DNA from: Adineta vaga
Lineage: Eukaryota > Rotifera
Reading direction: 5' to 3'
NCBI GenBank assembly: GCA_021613535.1
Contig: CP075495.1
Span: 3,224,001 to 3,288,000, forward strand
DNA: 64,000 nucleotides
Shown: positions 22,560 to 35,208 of the stretch, piece by piece
Layout: every line of letters begins with the position of its first letter
How positions within the stretch are numbered: the stretch's first letter is position 1
Notes under the pieces: model-generated
Told to the model about the DNA's origin: nothing
What the model saw: the letters and a program-made list of their open reading frames with translations, nothing else
The model's database searches: none
Translations under genes and position numbers: made by a program

Positions 22560-24620
22560 TGGAAAAATCTGAAAACAAACAAAAGTATTCGTTATCTATT
22601 TTCTTTTATTTGATTTTTCCTACAGAAATCAAATATTAACTGTCAACGAACTATTCAATAACTAACTCTTTATCTAATTTACTTTCTCAACATATGTATA
22701 TATCCATATATACATAGATATATGCAAGATATATGTTCTTTTTTCATCGACATACATCACATATCTGGAGTCCTCATTTGTCTGTTTCGAACTGTTTATC
22801 ACCCGTTTGTATAGTCAACTCAACAGTTAATTTGTCATTCCTTCTTTTTTTTCTTTCAAACGAATATATATTCGTAGAAAACACGACAAGAAAAGAAACA
22901 ACTTACATCTCAAATTATAGTTCATGAATGAACAATAACATCAGATGTAATGATTAACTTACTTGTTTAAATGCCTAGATTGACTTCTGTTGTCCCTTAC
23001 GAGTACATCAGAGACGAAAGAAAGCTATTTTGCTTTTTGTTTATTTGATTGATATGATGTTGTTTTTTCTCTATCGAGAAGAGCAATTATTTGATTCTTG
23101 TCTTCGTTTTTCTTTTTTATGAAATAGAAGAGAGAGAGAGAGAAAAAACACAATCTTATCGATTTTAATCAAAACTCGAATCGATCTGATCGTGGAAATA
23201 ATTATGTGCAAAAAAAAGAGAGAAAATACGAAACTATTTAGAAGACAATTGACTAATTATCTTTTCTTAAGTAGATGAATATACTCATGATATAAAAGAT
23301 AGTCTGATACATCTGGTAAGATAGTTGTCTTCTTGTTATTTTTGTTGATTATCGCTTGGAGTAGAAGTATTGTTGATTCTAACGAAGATGTCGACGATGT
23401 GAAAAAAAAACGATGACCTTAATATTTTCTCTTAGCAATCGCATCCAGATTGTGCCTTTTTACTTACTTTAGATAGATAATCGAACGGAGAATATAAAAC
23501 AAGAAAACCGGAAAAGAAGAAATAAGTTAATGTCGGCAATTTTCCTTTTTCTCGGGCATCTTTGTTTTTCATTGTTCCTCTTGCTATTTTTATCAGAATA
23601 GTCAAGTCTTGACTTTCTGTCGGTAATATTGATACATAAAAAAATGAAGTTTAATAAATGAATCTCTGATTATTTGTTCTTCTTTGACAACTGTGATTAT
23701 TAATGATCTCCAAGAGAGAGAAAATGTCGGAGAAAACTTACACAGTATGAGACTACTTAGTGAAAGAAAATTAATCACTTCATTTGTAATAGATCAGAAC
23801 ATTTAGGACCTTTTCAGGACGAAAAACTATATCGATAACTAACAACAACAGCTGTACAAAATCTGGGTAAATTACACAAATGATCTCAAATTTCAAATGT
23901 ACCATTAATACTAAAGATATGATTTAAGCATTTCTTTCTTCGTGTATATATATATAAACTAGGTCTCTTCTTCTTCTCGATCTTTTTATTTTTGAATCAA
24001 AGAGAAAAGTAATATGTCAGGAGATTATTATGTCCAAACAGATTTCATCAAGTTCTGTTTATTCTATCGGATTCTCGTTCTAATGACATATGATAAATGT
24101 TTCCTTTTTCCCTCAAGGAAAGAGAAAGAAAAACTCGATAACACAAACTAAAAGAAACAAAATCAATTTCTGAGATATACACGATTAATAACACAGAATC
24201 GGAAGAAAAGAAATCAAATAACATATTCATTCGACTATTTTTTTTTCAATTCTATTTGATTGAAGAAAAAACTACTTGAGAATAGAAAATCAATCCACTC
24301 ATAGAATCGTGATTGAATGAAACTCATTAACAATAATATTCAGCGCGAAAAAGAAACACGAAAGCAATGAATTGTGAGAATCCAAATTATCTTTGTTTTG
24401 AATTTGTTTTAAACTTCTCGAATATTTCATATAATGAAATACCAAATCAACTCTTTCATTTAACATCGAATTCTTCATCCTATTGGATAATATTAGGCAT
24501 TCTCTTCTTGTTTATTAGTTCGGATTTTATTTTACGAAATTTTTCTCAAATCAATCAAATATCTTTTGAAATTATTGATTTTACTACGAATTATTATTAT
24601 GAAGAATTTCAAGTCCGTAA
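22560..24620. other. Intergenic, GPCR upstream region
   Basis: About 2 kb of AT-rich sequence without supported genes. A 91-codon frame on the plus strand (24367-24642) overlaps the end of the channel gene and is probably chance. Confidence 0.45.
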
Positions 24621-26309
24621 TCATGTCAACATTGGTGCATAATTCAAATAACATTTTGCATCAGCTGGATGAAATTTAATTTTGGTTAAATTCGAATGAA
24701 AATCATTCACAACAGATAAATGTGCTGCTAAAAAGAATAGAGCTGTACATGGCATAGTGAGAACAAATAATAAGAAGAATAGACGATCAAGTACCAATGC
24801 TACTTGTTGCCATTCATCTAATCGTTGTTTATTATCAATTTGTAATAAATCATTATCAATTTCATAATCAATATTTGATCGAAATAAACATGTATAATAT
24901 CGACGTAGATGAAATTTTATATGTTGTAAACAACGAAATAATTCAGTAGACTAAATTAAAATTTTCAAAAACTAAATTCGAAAATAATCAATTCAAAAAG
25001 AATTAATTACCTGATGATTTGTCAATTGAACTTTTGATGTTTGAGAAAAAATTGAACGTATACTTTTTTCAATCGTACTTAAACGTCTTAGAAGTTTTAT
25101 ATCAGATGATTTACGTATGGATTTTTCTATGTTTCTATTTGATTCCTGTTTACCATATATAAGTGGACTTAAATAATCAAGTACGATCAATTTCATATAG
25201 AAAGGTACATTTGATATACGTGTTGTTGTTGGACGATGATATAAATATAGAACATAAACTGTCATAATACATGATAGAAAGACTAGAATAAAATTTGCAT
25301 TACAAAATAATGTTAAAATCGGTGTTTCATCATCAACTTTTGGAATATATTCACTAATTAATTGTAAATAGATCACTAATGATAGAAGTATAGTAACACT
25401 TAATGTTAGTTTTTCACCTGTTTGTGGTGGTAATAAAAATGTAAATAATGTGACAAATGAAACTAATGTATATGGAAGAATAATTTTAATAATATAATAT
25501 AATTGTGTACGTTTTAATATTAATGTAAAATGCACAAGACTATAATTAACTTGATTAAAATCAGATATACGTTCTTCAACAATTGTCATATAAGAATGTA
25601 TTAATTCCCATTCACCGCGAATAAATGAATGCCGTTCAATTGGACGTCGTTGAAGAAATCTTATTGAATTACTATCATGTCCACCGCTACGAATAATTAT
25701 TGTACAAAGTTGATGATCAAATGGAAAATAAGTCAAACGAACTTTACATATTGTTTTCCAAAGATCTTGAAACATAAATCGTACATAACCTTTGATAGAA
25801 AAAAAAAATTTAAGATTAAAAATCAAACAGAATAAAACTATACCATCATGTCGAAGAATTAATGCGTAATGTTCACGATTTCGAGAGAATTTCTCATCAG
25901 CTGAATTAACTAGGACAATATTTGGTGTCCATAAATGATCTGAACTAACTGATAGAGCAGTTATATTATATCGACTTATATTCCATGACATATATGGATC
26001 ACACCATGCACAAACTAATTGAACATTACTTGTAACAACCTAGATCGAATGAATTGATCAATGAAGAAGAGAAAAGAAAAGATTTGTAAGAAAACAAACT
26101 TGTGCTTTTTCATCGACACTTTCAATTTGTAATAAAATTAAATTTGTATAAACATTTGTTATACCTTTTTCCGGACAAACTTGCTGATCATATGGCCTCT
26201 GATCAAATAATAGACGTCGAAGTCCATCTTCGTTTGTATTCACAAATGAAAATAAATGTTGAGTGCATAGAAATATGAGGGAAAACTTCCATACGAATTC
26301 GTTTAACAT
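24621..26309 (-). CDS. Cys-loop ligand-gated ion channel subunit, nicotinic-like
   Basis: Four exons (26309-26100, 26039-25844, 25789-25011, 24950-24621) give 504 residues. A signal peptide (MLNEFVWKFSLIFLCTQHLFSF) precedes the ligand-binding domain with DHLWTPNIVLVN and the Cys loop CKVRLTYFPFDHQLC, which has the exact 13-residue spacing. Four membrane segments follow: IIKIILPYTLVSFVTLFTFLLP, the pore helix after GEKLTLSVTILLSLVIYLQL, M3 in NANFILVFLSCIMTVYVLYL, and M4 near the C-terminus (LVLDRLFFLLFVLTMPCTALFF). The Glu of GEK before M2 points to a cation channel. No adjacent Cys pair is present in loop C, so it is not a classical alpha subunit. I start at 26309 because the upstream in-frame ATG (26345) spoils the signal peptide. 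Confidence 0.9.
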
Positions 26310-27508
26310 AGTTTTTCTATTCGACAATATTGAGAAGAAAAGCAAGGAGAGATATGTGAATCCTACTGAGAATTCATTTTCTCTCTTTCTATCGAAATTG
26401 ACAAGTAAAACCGGATATCTTTGCTTTCATATCTTTTCTCTGATGATTTCTTTCTTTATATATTTTCTAATCAGAATCAATCAGAACTATATTTTGTTCA
26501 TAATCCACTCGTAACGAACCGGAAATGCGAAATGAAACAAATGCATGAACAAAGGAAAATCATCTTTCATTGCTTTGTCATTTTCATGAAAAATAACATT
26601 AAGATTTTCTGATCACATTTCAAAACTTATTATTATACATTGGTTAGAAAAATATTCAAGTATTCTCTGATGTTTGCTTTTGTTGTCGTTCGTATTTTTT
26701 GAAGGAAAAAAAACAAGAGAGAGAAAAACAATTATATGTATAGATAGAAGAAACTGTAGATTATATTGGTAACTAAGGAAACATCGAAGTGACTGAAAAT
26801 AACGACAACATGTCTTAAATGTTCTTTTTTCAAATCAAATATGTTTTCTTCTACTATTGAACCAAAAAGAGAGTAGAGAAAAAAAGAAAGCAGAGAGAGA
26901 AAAGTCGAATAAGTAGTGAATGGTTTTTTTTCCTGATTCTTTTCATATCAAACAATTTTTTGCCTGTGATACTTAAATATTTGAACAAAGCAATTAAATG
27001 TAAGTACGGATATTGAAACTATCCTATTACTTCCGTAAATGATTTTTCTATCTCGTGATTAAAAAACGAATGGTTAGAGATCGAAATAACTAACTTCTTG
27101 AGATTCATTCAAGGTCATGTAAAAATTCGTTTTTGTTGAAAACAATACGACAACAGTAATGCGATAATTTGTTACGAATACTTAAACGATCGAAGGAAAA
27201 AAGAACGAACGAGAGACAGAGAAACTTGTTATGTAGATATGTATACTTTTGTAATCGCTTCACCTATTTTTCATCTTATTTGTTTTGTTGTCGCACTGAA
27301 ATGCCGCAATCGAAAAAAGACATTTAAATCTATAAAACAAAATGAAATCAGAGTATTCGACTGAAGAAAAGTACTTGTTTTGTTTCATTCATCTTTAAAA
27401 TCAAAGATTTTCTTTTTGACAGACAGTGAGTGTTTAGATAAAAGTATGTATGAATGAAAATGTCATGGCTAGACTAGAATTCATTTATATGTATATTATT
27501 AGACAAAT
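26310..27508. other. Divergent promoter region between channel and TBATA genes
   Basis: AT-rich spacer of 1.2 kb between two genes transcribed away from each other, presumably containing both promoters. ATTATTAG lies a few bases before the TBATA start. No gene seen. Confidence 0.45.
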
Positions 27509-29621
27509 ATGAAATTATTCGATCGAACATCTGCTCGTTCCGGTTCACGGTTTGGAGGATTATCATCTAGTATGTTCTTTGTTCGAAATAGTCCTCATCC
27601 ACAACGTGTACGTCATATGGAAGGTAGATAGAATTGATTGTAATTATGACAAATAGTGAGGTTTATTTAGGATTAAATGGAGCATGGATTTGTAATGTTA
27701 ATGATGATTTAACTTCGAAACGTTCGAAACGTAATAAATCAAATAATCATAATAAAAATAATCTACCAACAAATGAAACAGCACGTCGTACGGAACGATT
27801 AGTTCCTCCAACGACATTTTGGAATACACATGGTATCGGTAAGTATTAGATTGATTTTCGAAATACAGAAGTTTAAATAGATTTTTATATTAAGTTCATG
27901 ATACCGATCATTGGAGACAAGAATTAGCTGCTTTAGCAACAGCGAGTGGTATTGGATTAGAAAAAAATGATCAGAAAAATTCGAGTAAATCTATGCCAAC
28001 TGCTGATCCTAAGAATGCTTCACGTTCTGGTGCTCATTATTCAACAAGAACAGGTCGTTTCAATGAAGGTGCTTCGAAATCGCGTGGTCGTACAAATACT
28101 AAACATGGCAACGGTCAAACAGGAGAAATCTTATTTAATGTGCCGGAAAACGAAAGAGAAATGTGGGTAAGAGAAAAAGAAACAGAAACGGAAGAAAAGA
28201 GAACAGTATCTTATTAAATGCTTCAATGTTAAATAGAAAGGTTTAAGGAACGAGAGTAAACAATTAAAGTGCAAAAATGTCTGGAAGATTTAATTTTTTT
28301 TCAGAAAAGGAACTTTTAGGTTCAAATCTAAAGATTATGATGACAAAAACATGTGATAAATTGTATATTTGTATGAAATAGATGTTGCAAGTTCTTTGTC
28401 AACTTCTTGATACATGTAATTTGGAAGATGTTCAATCGTGGCTTGTTTCGGCTTCACCTGCTGGTATTGAAATATATTTTTAAAAAAATTGAATATTACT
28501 GTTTTCTGATTTAATAGAAAAAGATCAAGCTCGTTCCATGATTCATTCAGCTTTACGCGGATTGAAAGAATCCGAACGAACAACTTCTAGTGATGTTCAA
28601 GATTCAGTAGTTGATTTTGATTCTTTATCAAATTTTGTTGAAAGGTAAAAACATTCTACATTCTTCAACTTCTAAAATTCTCTTCATTATTTAGACAAAA
28701 GAATGAAGAAAAATATGCTTCACAAAAGTATGTCAATGAAACTCTCAATCGATCTGCACCCATTTTACCTGCTGTTGATGACCAACAACAACAACCTGAT
28801 TTCGGTTTAAATGATACCTGGGATTTATCTGGAGTGACAAGTAGCTATGTCTATCCCGAAAGTAAGAAAAATCATTCACTTAATGAAAATCAACATTACA
28901 ACGATAATGACGAACAAATCGATACAATACACCTTGCTGATGATCGTCGTCGAGCACGATCAACATCATTAACAAAACAATCACAAATTTATGATTCACC
29001 ACGTGAACGACCATTAACAAGTCATCAATCGACCTACCCTGTAGATTCTATTCAATTCAATGATGATGTGAATAATCAAAGTACGAATTATATTGATGAT
29101 ATTTCGAATGATGATGGAAAATCACGTAAAATTCGTGAATTACAAAATAAATTATCACGTCAAGAAGAAGAAGCAAAGAAGAAATTTACGGAATTACAAA
29201 CAAAACAATCACGATTAGAAAATGCCATTCGATTACTTGCGAAACAAACGGCAGCACGAAAGAAAAATCAACCGAATACATCTGATGAAAATGGAGGTAA
29301 TTATTCGTTTTCTTTTGTCGTTTGCTTTGTTTTTCTAATGTATATTTAGATTCACCTGTTGTGAATGTCATCATTCAATCTCCACAAGAAAATGGACATC
29401 GTCATAAATCAAGTAAACCTCGAGCTACATCTTTCATTCATGCTAATACAAATTCTAAAAAGCATCATGATGATAAAAAAGGAGGTAAAGTTGGTGATTA
29501 TAATGTTGAAGATGTTAAAGTTCAAATAAGTCTTTCACGTCTCGACAATCAACAACCAAAAGTTTACGGTGGTGTTTGGAAACCTGATACTCAAACACTT
29601 CAACGTCTTCAAGGTTGTTAA
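27509..29621 (+). CDS. TBATA: TBATA/SPATIAL family protein
   Basis: Seven exons (27509-27623, 27671-27838, 27895-28166, 28382-28463, 28518-28644, 28695-29296, 29350-29621) give 545 residues with every junction in frame. The N-terminus SRFGGLSSSMFFVRNSPHPQ followed by RVRHMEGLNGAWICNVNDD matches the SPATIAL domain. HWRQELAALA, a SARTGR-like block (YSTRTGRFNEGASK) and LQVLCQLLDTCNLEDVQSWLVSASPAEKDQA match the later conserved part. The C-terminal half is extra: a coiled coil (about residues 345-385, KIRELQNKLSRQEEEAKKKF) and a closing GGVWKPDTQTLQRLQG. Vertebrate TBATA is a thymus, brain and testis protein reported to affect the NEDD8 pathway. Its job in this animal is unknown. Confidence 0.85.
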
Positions 29622-29737
29622 AGTATAATTATATTCAAATAAACATTGAAAACTAAACGACATATCTTTTTTTAATGATTAAGCAAATAAATTCTTTTCT
29701 TTTTTCAAAAAAAGCAAACAAATATAATATTCTTCAT

Positions 29738-30679
29738 TTAACCATTTCGATTTCGATATATAGAAATAAGATAAAGAATTTGTGTAATCAATGTAAAACT
29801 TGTTAAGAACAATGCGATAATCTCCAAACCAGCAGCCCAATCAAGTCGAGTATGATAGTCATTCTTGGCTTGTTGAGTAACGTTGAATCGAAGATTATTT
29901 TTGTCTTCTTGTTTAGCTACAAAGAAAACCGAACATTACAAAACAAGTATTCTATAAGAGAAGAAAAACATACAATAAGCTGCCAATCGATTATTTAAAT
30001 CAAAATGATATTGATATAAATCATATAATAACGATGAACCAAATAGAATCAGTGTAATAAGAATAAAAATCAATCCAAGAAGTAATAAAACTATAGTTAT
30101 AGCTGTTAGATAGAAATGAATTTGATATTTAAATGAATTAATTAATAAATGTGAAAACATTAAAAGAAATGCTAAACTAAGTGTACACGCAGCAATAATT
30201 GTACAAGCCATGAGTCCTTTTGTTATGGACGAATAATCACAATGACAAGGATTATCGATCGGATGACATACACGATGTTTGGCTTCATATGACAAAGGAT
30301 TTTGTAAATCAGAACAATCTTTATTATCAGGAAAAATATATTTATTGTAATCACAAATAGAATATGTTTTGTTCATAGTTGGTGCAATATAAACCAAAAG
30401 ATTTTCACATCGATGAAAGATCCCAACAGTAATGGTTTTCTCATTCTTCTCACGATGATCATATGTCCTACACAGAAAATGAAATTTATTTCCATCTATC
30501 ATGTCAAATGAAGATGAGCTGTTTTTCAAGAGTAAAACTTCACGTTTTACTTTAGTATTCATAAGTAAGGTCTTTACTTACTTCCATCGAGGATATCCCA
30601 TCGCTACGAAATGAAAGATTAATGTAAGAATAAGTAATACTAAACCAGAAGTAAGATAAATTCGTGATGTTTCAATCAT
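29738..30679 (-). CDS. Four-transmembrane protein, claudin/PMP22-like topology
   Basis: Three exons (30679-30582, 30467-29974, 29916-29738) give 256 residues. TM1 is at residues 9-27 (GLVLLILTLIFHFVAMGYPRWK follows in two pieces across the exon). A large first extracellular loop has several cysteines (FHRCENLL, SICDYNKY, DCSDL, HRVCHP, PCHCDYS). Then come TM2 (KGLMACTIIAACTLSLAFLL), TM3 (YLTAITIVLLLLGLIFILI) and TM4 (GLEIIALFLTSFTLITQIL), and a very short tail ending RNRNG. One long loop followed by a tight TM2-TM3 turn is the claudin/PMP22/clarin arrangement, but the W-GLW-C-C motif is not exact, so the family is tentative. It ends only 116 bases from the end of the convergent TBATA gene. 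Confidence 0.7.
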
Positions 30680-31099
30680 AACGAGAAATTTGCAAGATAA
30701 ACGATAGTTTGAATTGATTATTATTACAGAAATGAAAGTTGTCAAATGTCTAGGATATATTTGTGATACTTCTATTTCAAATACATAGTAATCCAATAAT
30801 AAAAATAAAATATATGTTTAAAATCTTCAAAATTTCGTTTGCAAATAGAAGAAAAGAAATCATCCCTTCCAACATAAAGACTGTGTACTCTTTCTCTTTC
30901 ATTCAATGGCAAAACTACAATCCTTTCTTTGCTCTTCTCTATAATCATTGAAAAATATGTCTGAATATTTCTTTGTCACATATTTGTAAATGAAATTTGA
31001 TACATTTACTAAATGTATTTCATGAGAAAGAAAAATACAATCTATGTATACTTATTATGTATACACAGATAAGTCGTTTTTCCTTGATACAAAATTTAT

Positions 31100-32564
31100 T
31101 TAACACATATTTAATATCAGATCGGAATTTATCAATGTTTCTGTCCAATTCATTTCATATAATGATTTGCCACTTTGAGTTATACGCGCAGCACCTAATA
31201 CTTCATTTCCATCATAGAAAACAGCATACTAAAAGCAAAACGACATGTTGATATTCATGCTTTGTGAATAGATAAATATTCTTACTTGACCAGCACATAT
31301 AGAACGAATCGGAATCGGTAAAGATACATGTAAAGTATCATGATCTGCAAGAGATAGGACTACAGATAATGGACAATGTTTGTGTTGAAAACGAAAACCA
31401 CATTCATAGACACCAGTTTCTTTTAATGAAGTTGGCATATTATGAATCCAATGTGGAATATCTGTATGAAAAGATTTTGTGAATAATGCAGGATGATTCG
31501 TACCAGGTGCCTTGAATGCAATAGGAACTGATAAAATCAAAGCAATGAAAATTGTTCTACCGCATAGATCACATTTTCTATCAGATCTTTTTTTGCAATA
31601 AATAATTGCTTCGATGATTTATAGTTTTTATCTATAGGTGTTATTCGTTGTCCAATTGTATAACGATGTAGACCATAGTGTTCACCGATAATTTCATTTG
31701 TCTCAATTGATTTTATCAAACCAATATTATCCGGAATATATTGTGAGATGAATCGAGAAAATTTTCGTTTACCAATGAAACATAAGCCCATACCTATGAA
31801 ATAAAGATTTTCATTTGACAAAAGAAAACAAACAATCTTCTCAACTTACTCTCTGTTTTTCGAGCAATTCTTTCAAGATTCATTTCATTTGCTAATTGTT
31901 TAACTTCTGATTTCATCATGCCACCAATTGGAAACTGAATAAACGGTAGAATCGAATCTTTCAAGTGACATAAGAAGAATGATTGATCTTTTCTTATATC
32001 ACAAGCACGCATTAATTTATATCCTAAAAAGAGAACAAAATCTTCGTTAACTTTTGTCCGAATATTTCTCTATACTTAATTCCTTGTTTATCTTGTTCAA
32101 TTTGTGCATAATGTCCTGTTGCTAAATGAGAGGTCCCCAGATGTTCTTGACAATATTTCAATAATGAATCAAATTTAACATATTTATTACAAAGAATATC
32201 CGGATTCGGTGTTAAACCATGTTGATAATCATCAAGAAATGGTTCGAATACTTTTGTCCAATATTCTTTTATAAAATCCACAACATGTAAACGAATATTT
32301 AACTTATCACTAACATAAATCGCATCTTCAAGATCTTGATCACTCGTACATTTCGTTCTACTATCATCATCTTCATGTTTTTCCCAATTACGCATAAAAC
32401 AACCAATAACTTCGTATCCTTTCAAAATAAATAACAATATTCAATAAAAGAATTGTAGAAAGAAACAAGCAATAACCTTTCTTCTTTAGAAGAGCTGCTG
32501 ATACAGAACTATCAACACCACCTGACATTGCGCAAACAATACGTTTCTTTAGATGTAAATTCAT
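31100..32564 (-). CDS. TRMU: Mitochondrial tRNA-specific 2-thiouridylase (MTU1/TRMU)
   Basis: Exons 32564-32477, 32418 to about 32080, 32023-31850, 31793-31561, 31510-31286 and 31228-31100. The PP-loop AMSGGVDSSVSAALL binds ATP. GCFMRNWE, TPNPDILCNKYVKF (first catalytic Cys), LATGHYAQIE, CDIRKDQSFFL, SMGLCFIGKR (second catalytic Cys), GLHRYTIGQR, APGTNHPALF and QYAVFYDGNEVLGAARI follow in family order. The enzyme adds sulphur to U34 of mitochondrial tRNAs for Lys, Glu and Gln. The join after HYAQIEQDKQG does not stay in frame with YKLMRACD at any GT donor visible there; one base is out, either an indel or an uncommon splice. All other joins are clean. Confidence 0.88.
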
Positions 32565-33343
32565 AACAATAATCTAAAAATAAGTTATTTTTTCAAGCAA
32601 AAATTAGTCATTAAAACTTTACATAATTTCATTTCTTTTCCTAGTACGCAAAATATTGATAACCATCAACGAGTAAAATATAGCTCGTAGGTGTCATAAG
32701 AATATCATTTTAGGAACTATAATAACAATACTCAAATCTTTAGAATATTTCCGACACTTCGAAGTTCTTTTTGTTTTCAAAATAATTACAAAATAAAAAC
32801 TATGTGAAACTATCAGACATAGTTCTTGTGTAATTAATCCATCCTATATCAATCATATTCTTTTGTTTCTTCTTATCAACACTTCAAAAACATCTTTGTC
32901 AACTTTTGACCGTAGACACATTTATTTGATTATACTATTTTATTTGTTCTATCTCATCAGAGAAATGTTCTTGTACTCTTTCGAAGAAAATAGTTCATTC
33001 CAACTTATTTATTTAACATCAAATAAGAATATTTTCTCTTACATTGTTTTCCGATGGAAACTTATTGAAATATATATTTACTAAGTTATATTATGAAGAA
33101 AGAAAAGGAGACATGAAGACAGCACTTGAACAAATTGAACTTTTTTTTTTCCTTCTTTCCATGACGTGAATGAGTTTTTTCTTTGCTTTTGTCGACAATT
33201 TATGATATTTCCATTTCTATTTTATTTTTTTGCTTTTAACTAAATTTTCTACACACTTGTTTTTCTCTTCATTTAACTTGTAAAATAGAAATATCTTCGT
33301 TCTTATTTCCTCCATTATTCAAAGCAATCATTTGATAGTTACA
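32565..33343. other. Divergent upstream region, MTU1 and coiled-coil gene
   Basis: About 780 AT-rich bases between two divergently transcribed genes. No coding feature was recognised. Confidence 0.5.
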
Positions 33344-34657
33344 ATGAAGTCATCTTCGACGCCAAATCCGAATTATTTAGCCACATCATCAGATTTTGAA
33401 GTTAATTTTTCACAGAAAAAAGAAGCGTTAACTTCAAAACTTCGACAAACATTTAATCCAGCTGGTAAACGTTCACAAGAGGCTCGAGCAAGAAAACAAT
33501 CTGTACCTGATCTAACAAATTTAACTCCTCAAAGTCAAGTAAGTTAACCGACTAATGTACGAAGATAATTCTTCTTTTTTCTTTTCTAGGAACTTATTTT
33601 ACGTGCTGTCGATACAATTAAGAAAGAAGATAGCGAAAGTGTCATGAGTGCATTAGATGAAAGTCGAGATATTTTACGAAATTCATTCGAAGAATTCAAA
33701 CGTGAACAAGAAGAATATCGTAAACAACTTCAAGAAATTTCTAAACAAAAAGAAAATGTTATGGGAAGACAAAAAGGTGATATTTGAATTAGTTTAATTA
33801 TATATGATTGTTTTGTTTTTTTTAATGTCTAGAAAATGCTATTCCTCTTTCAATATTTATGAAGCAAAAACGTGATACAGAAGGTTTAGCTGATCTACGA
33901 CCGAATTCAGGTATGAATTTAACTTATCAAGCTTATTTTGAAGCACTTCTAACAACGGATAAAAATGAACAACAACATCCCAGTGACAAAGCAGCTGTTA
34001 TCAAATATATTCGTCGACGTGAACGACGAAAACGTGCAGAAGAAAATAAGAAAAATCATGAATTAACAGACGATGTTCTTGAAAAAGTAATTCGTAATTG
34101 ATATAGTCAATCGAATATTTAGTTTGTCTCTCTCTCTTTCGTTTAGCAAACTGCAGAATTGATGGAAAAAATGGATGGTATGGATATAAAATTAGAAAAT
34201 GAAAGACAACGACAAAATGAGATATTACGTGCTCGAATGAATGAAAAGAAAACAAAGAATAATAATATGATGCAAGCGCATGAAATTATTGGTCAAGCTA
34301 ACGAAGCTGATTTAGTGTAAGTGATAAGGATTTAATTTGTAAGTCATTTTCCTTGACTCTTTTTTTCTCAGTCGTCAACGTGTGGAACAGAGTCAACGCG
34401 AAAAAATCGAAGCACGATTATCAGCTGCTCGACATCATCAAAATCGAACACCATCGAATATGATTCATGTTCAAAGTCAATCAAATAATAATGACGATCA
34501 TGATAACGATGATGATTTAGATGAAGAACAAGTTGAAACGACGAAAAAATCTTTGAAATTATTAAATGAAAATAATGGATATCAACCAGCACGGGCAACA
34601 ACACCTGTTTATGGTGATGATGATACTGATAAAAAAGTGGCCAATATTCATATTTAA
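33344..34657 (+). CDS. Coiled-coil protein of unknown function
   Basis: Five exons (33344-33538, 33590-33776, 33833-34086, 34147-34316, 34372-34657) give 363 residues with all junctions in frame. Most of the protein is charged helix: ESVMSALDESRDILRNSFEEF, KREQEEYRKQLQEI, IKYIRRRERRKRAEENKK, MEKMDGMDIKLENERQRQ and QREKIEARLSAARHHQ. The tail is acidic and low-complexity (NNNDDHDNDDDLDEEQ). There is no membrane segment, signal peptide or catalytic motif. It is probably a cytoplasmic or cytoskeletal coiled-coil protein. I do not recognise the family, though the short ASN-PRO-rich N-terminus and the 'AGKRSQEARARKQSVPDL' block should be searchable. Confidence 0.8.
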
Positions 34658-35208
34658 TCAAATTTATATATAATATGAACTTGATAATATATTTTTTTTC
34701 TTCTCTAAATCATAATAAATTGAAGAATTGTCAAAGAAGTTCTGTAAATACTAGTAACCAATCAAAAGAAAACACGACGTATTCGGCTTTTTTCTCGGTA
34801 GAAAATTGAGCCCGATTTGTTTGTTGTCGAGAAAAATAAATATAGACAATTTCGGTAAGAATATAGGAGAATATCGAACAAGTAAAAAAAATTAATCATC
34901 AACTCCTTGTTTTTCGTCTCCGAATTATATTTGAAAAAAAACTCTTTCTATTGAACTTACAAATTACATTCAAAATCCAACATGTGTCTTCGACTTCATT
35001 CCATATCATCATCATCTAAACAATGAATCAATACCTAAAATGATTGAATTCACTTTGAATATTCGTTCTTCTTTTCGAAAGAAAGATTTTATTAATATAT
35101 CTAGTATTTTATTGTTGTTGGTAAGTTTTATCGTTTATAAACATGCAGAAAAAAAAGTGAATATACAAATAACTGAAGAGAGTGAGGAGAGAAGAAAAAA
35201 AAATTCAA
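34658..35208. other. Convergent 3' flanks
   Basis: Non-coding spacer between the coiled-coil gene and PUF60, which end toward each other. Open frames here are short and motif-free. Confidence 0.45.

Noticed and set aside
24367-24642. 91-codon plus-strand frame with a hydrophobic segment
   Set aside because: Overlaps the 3' end of the channel gene on the other strand; no motif or splice support.
31510-31560. Including PIAFK in MTU1 exon 5
   Set aside because: That would leave a 33-base intron out of frame; the acceptor TTCAAG at 31511-31516 gives VIYA-APGTNHPAL in frame.
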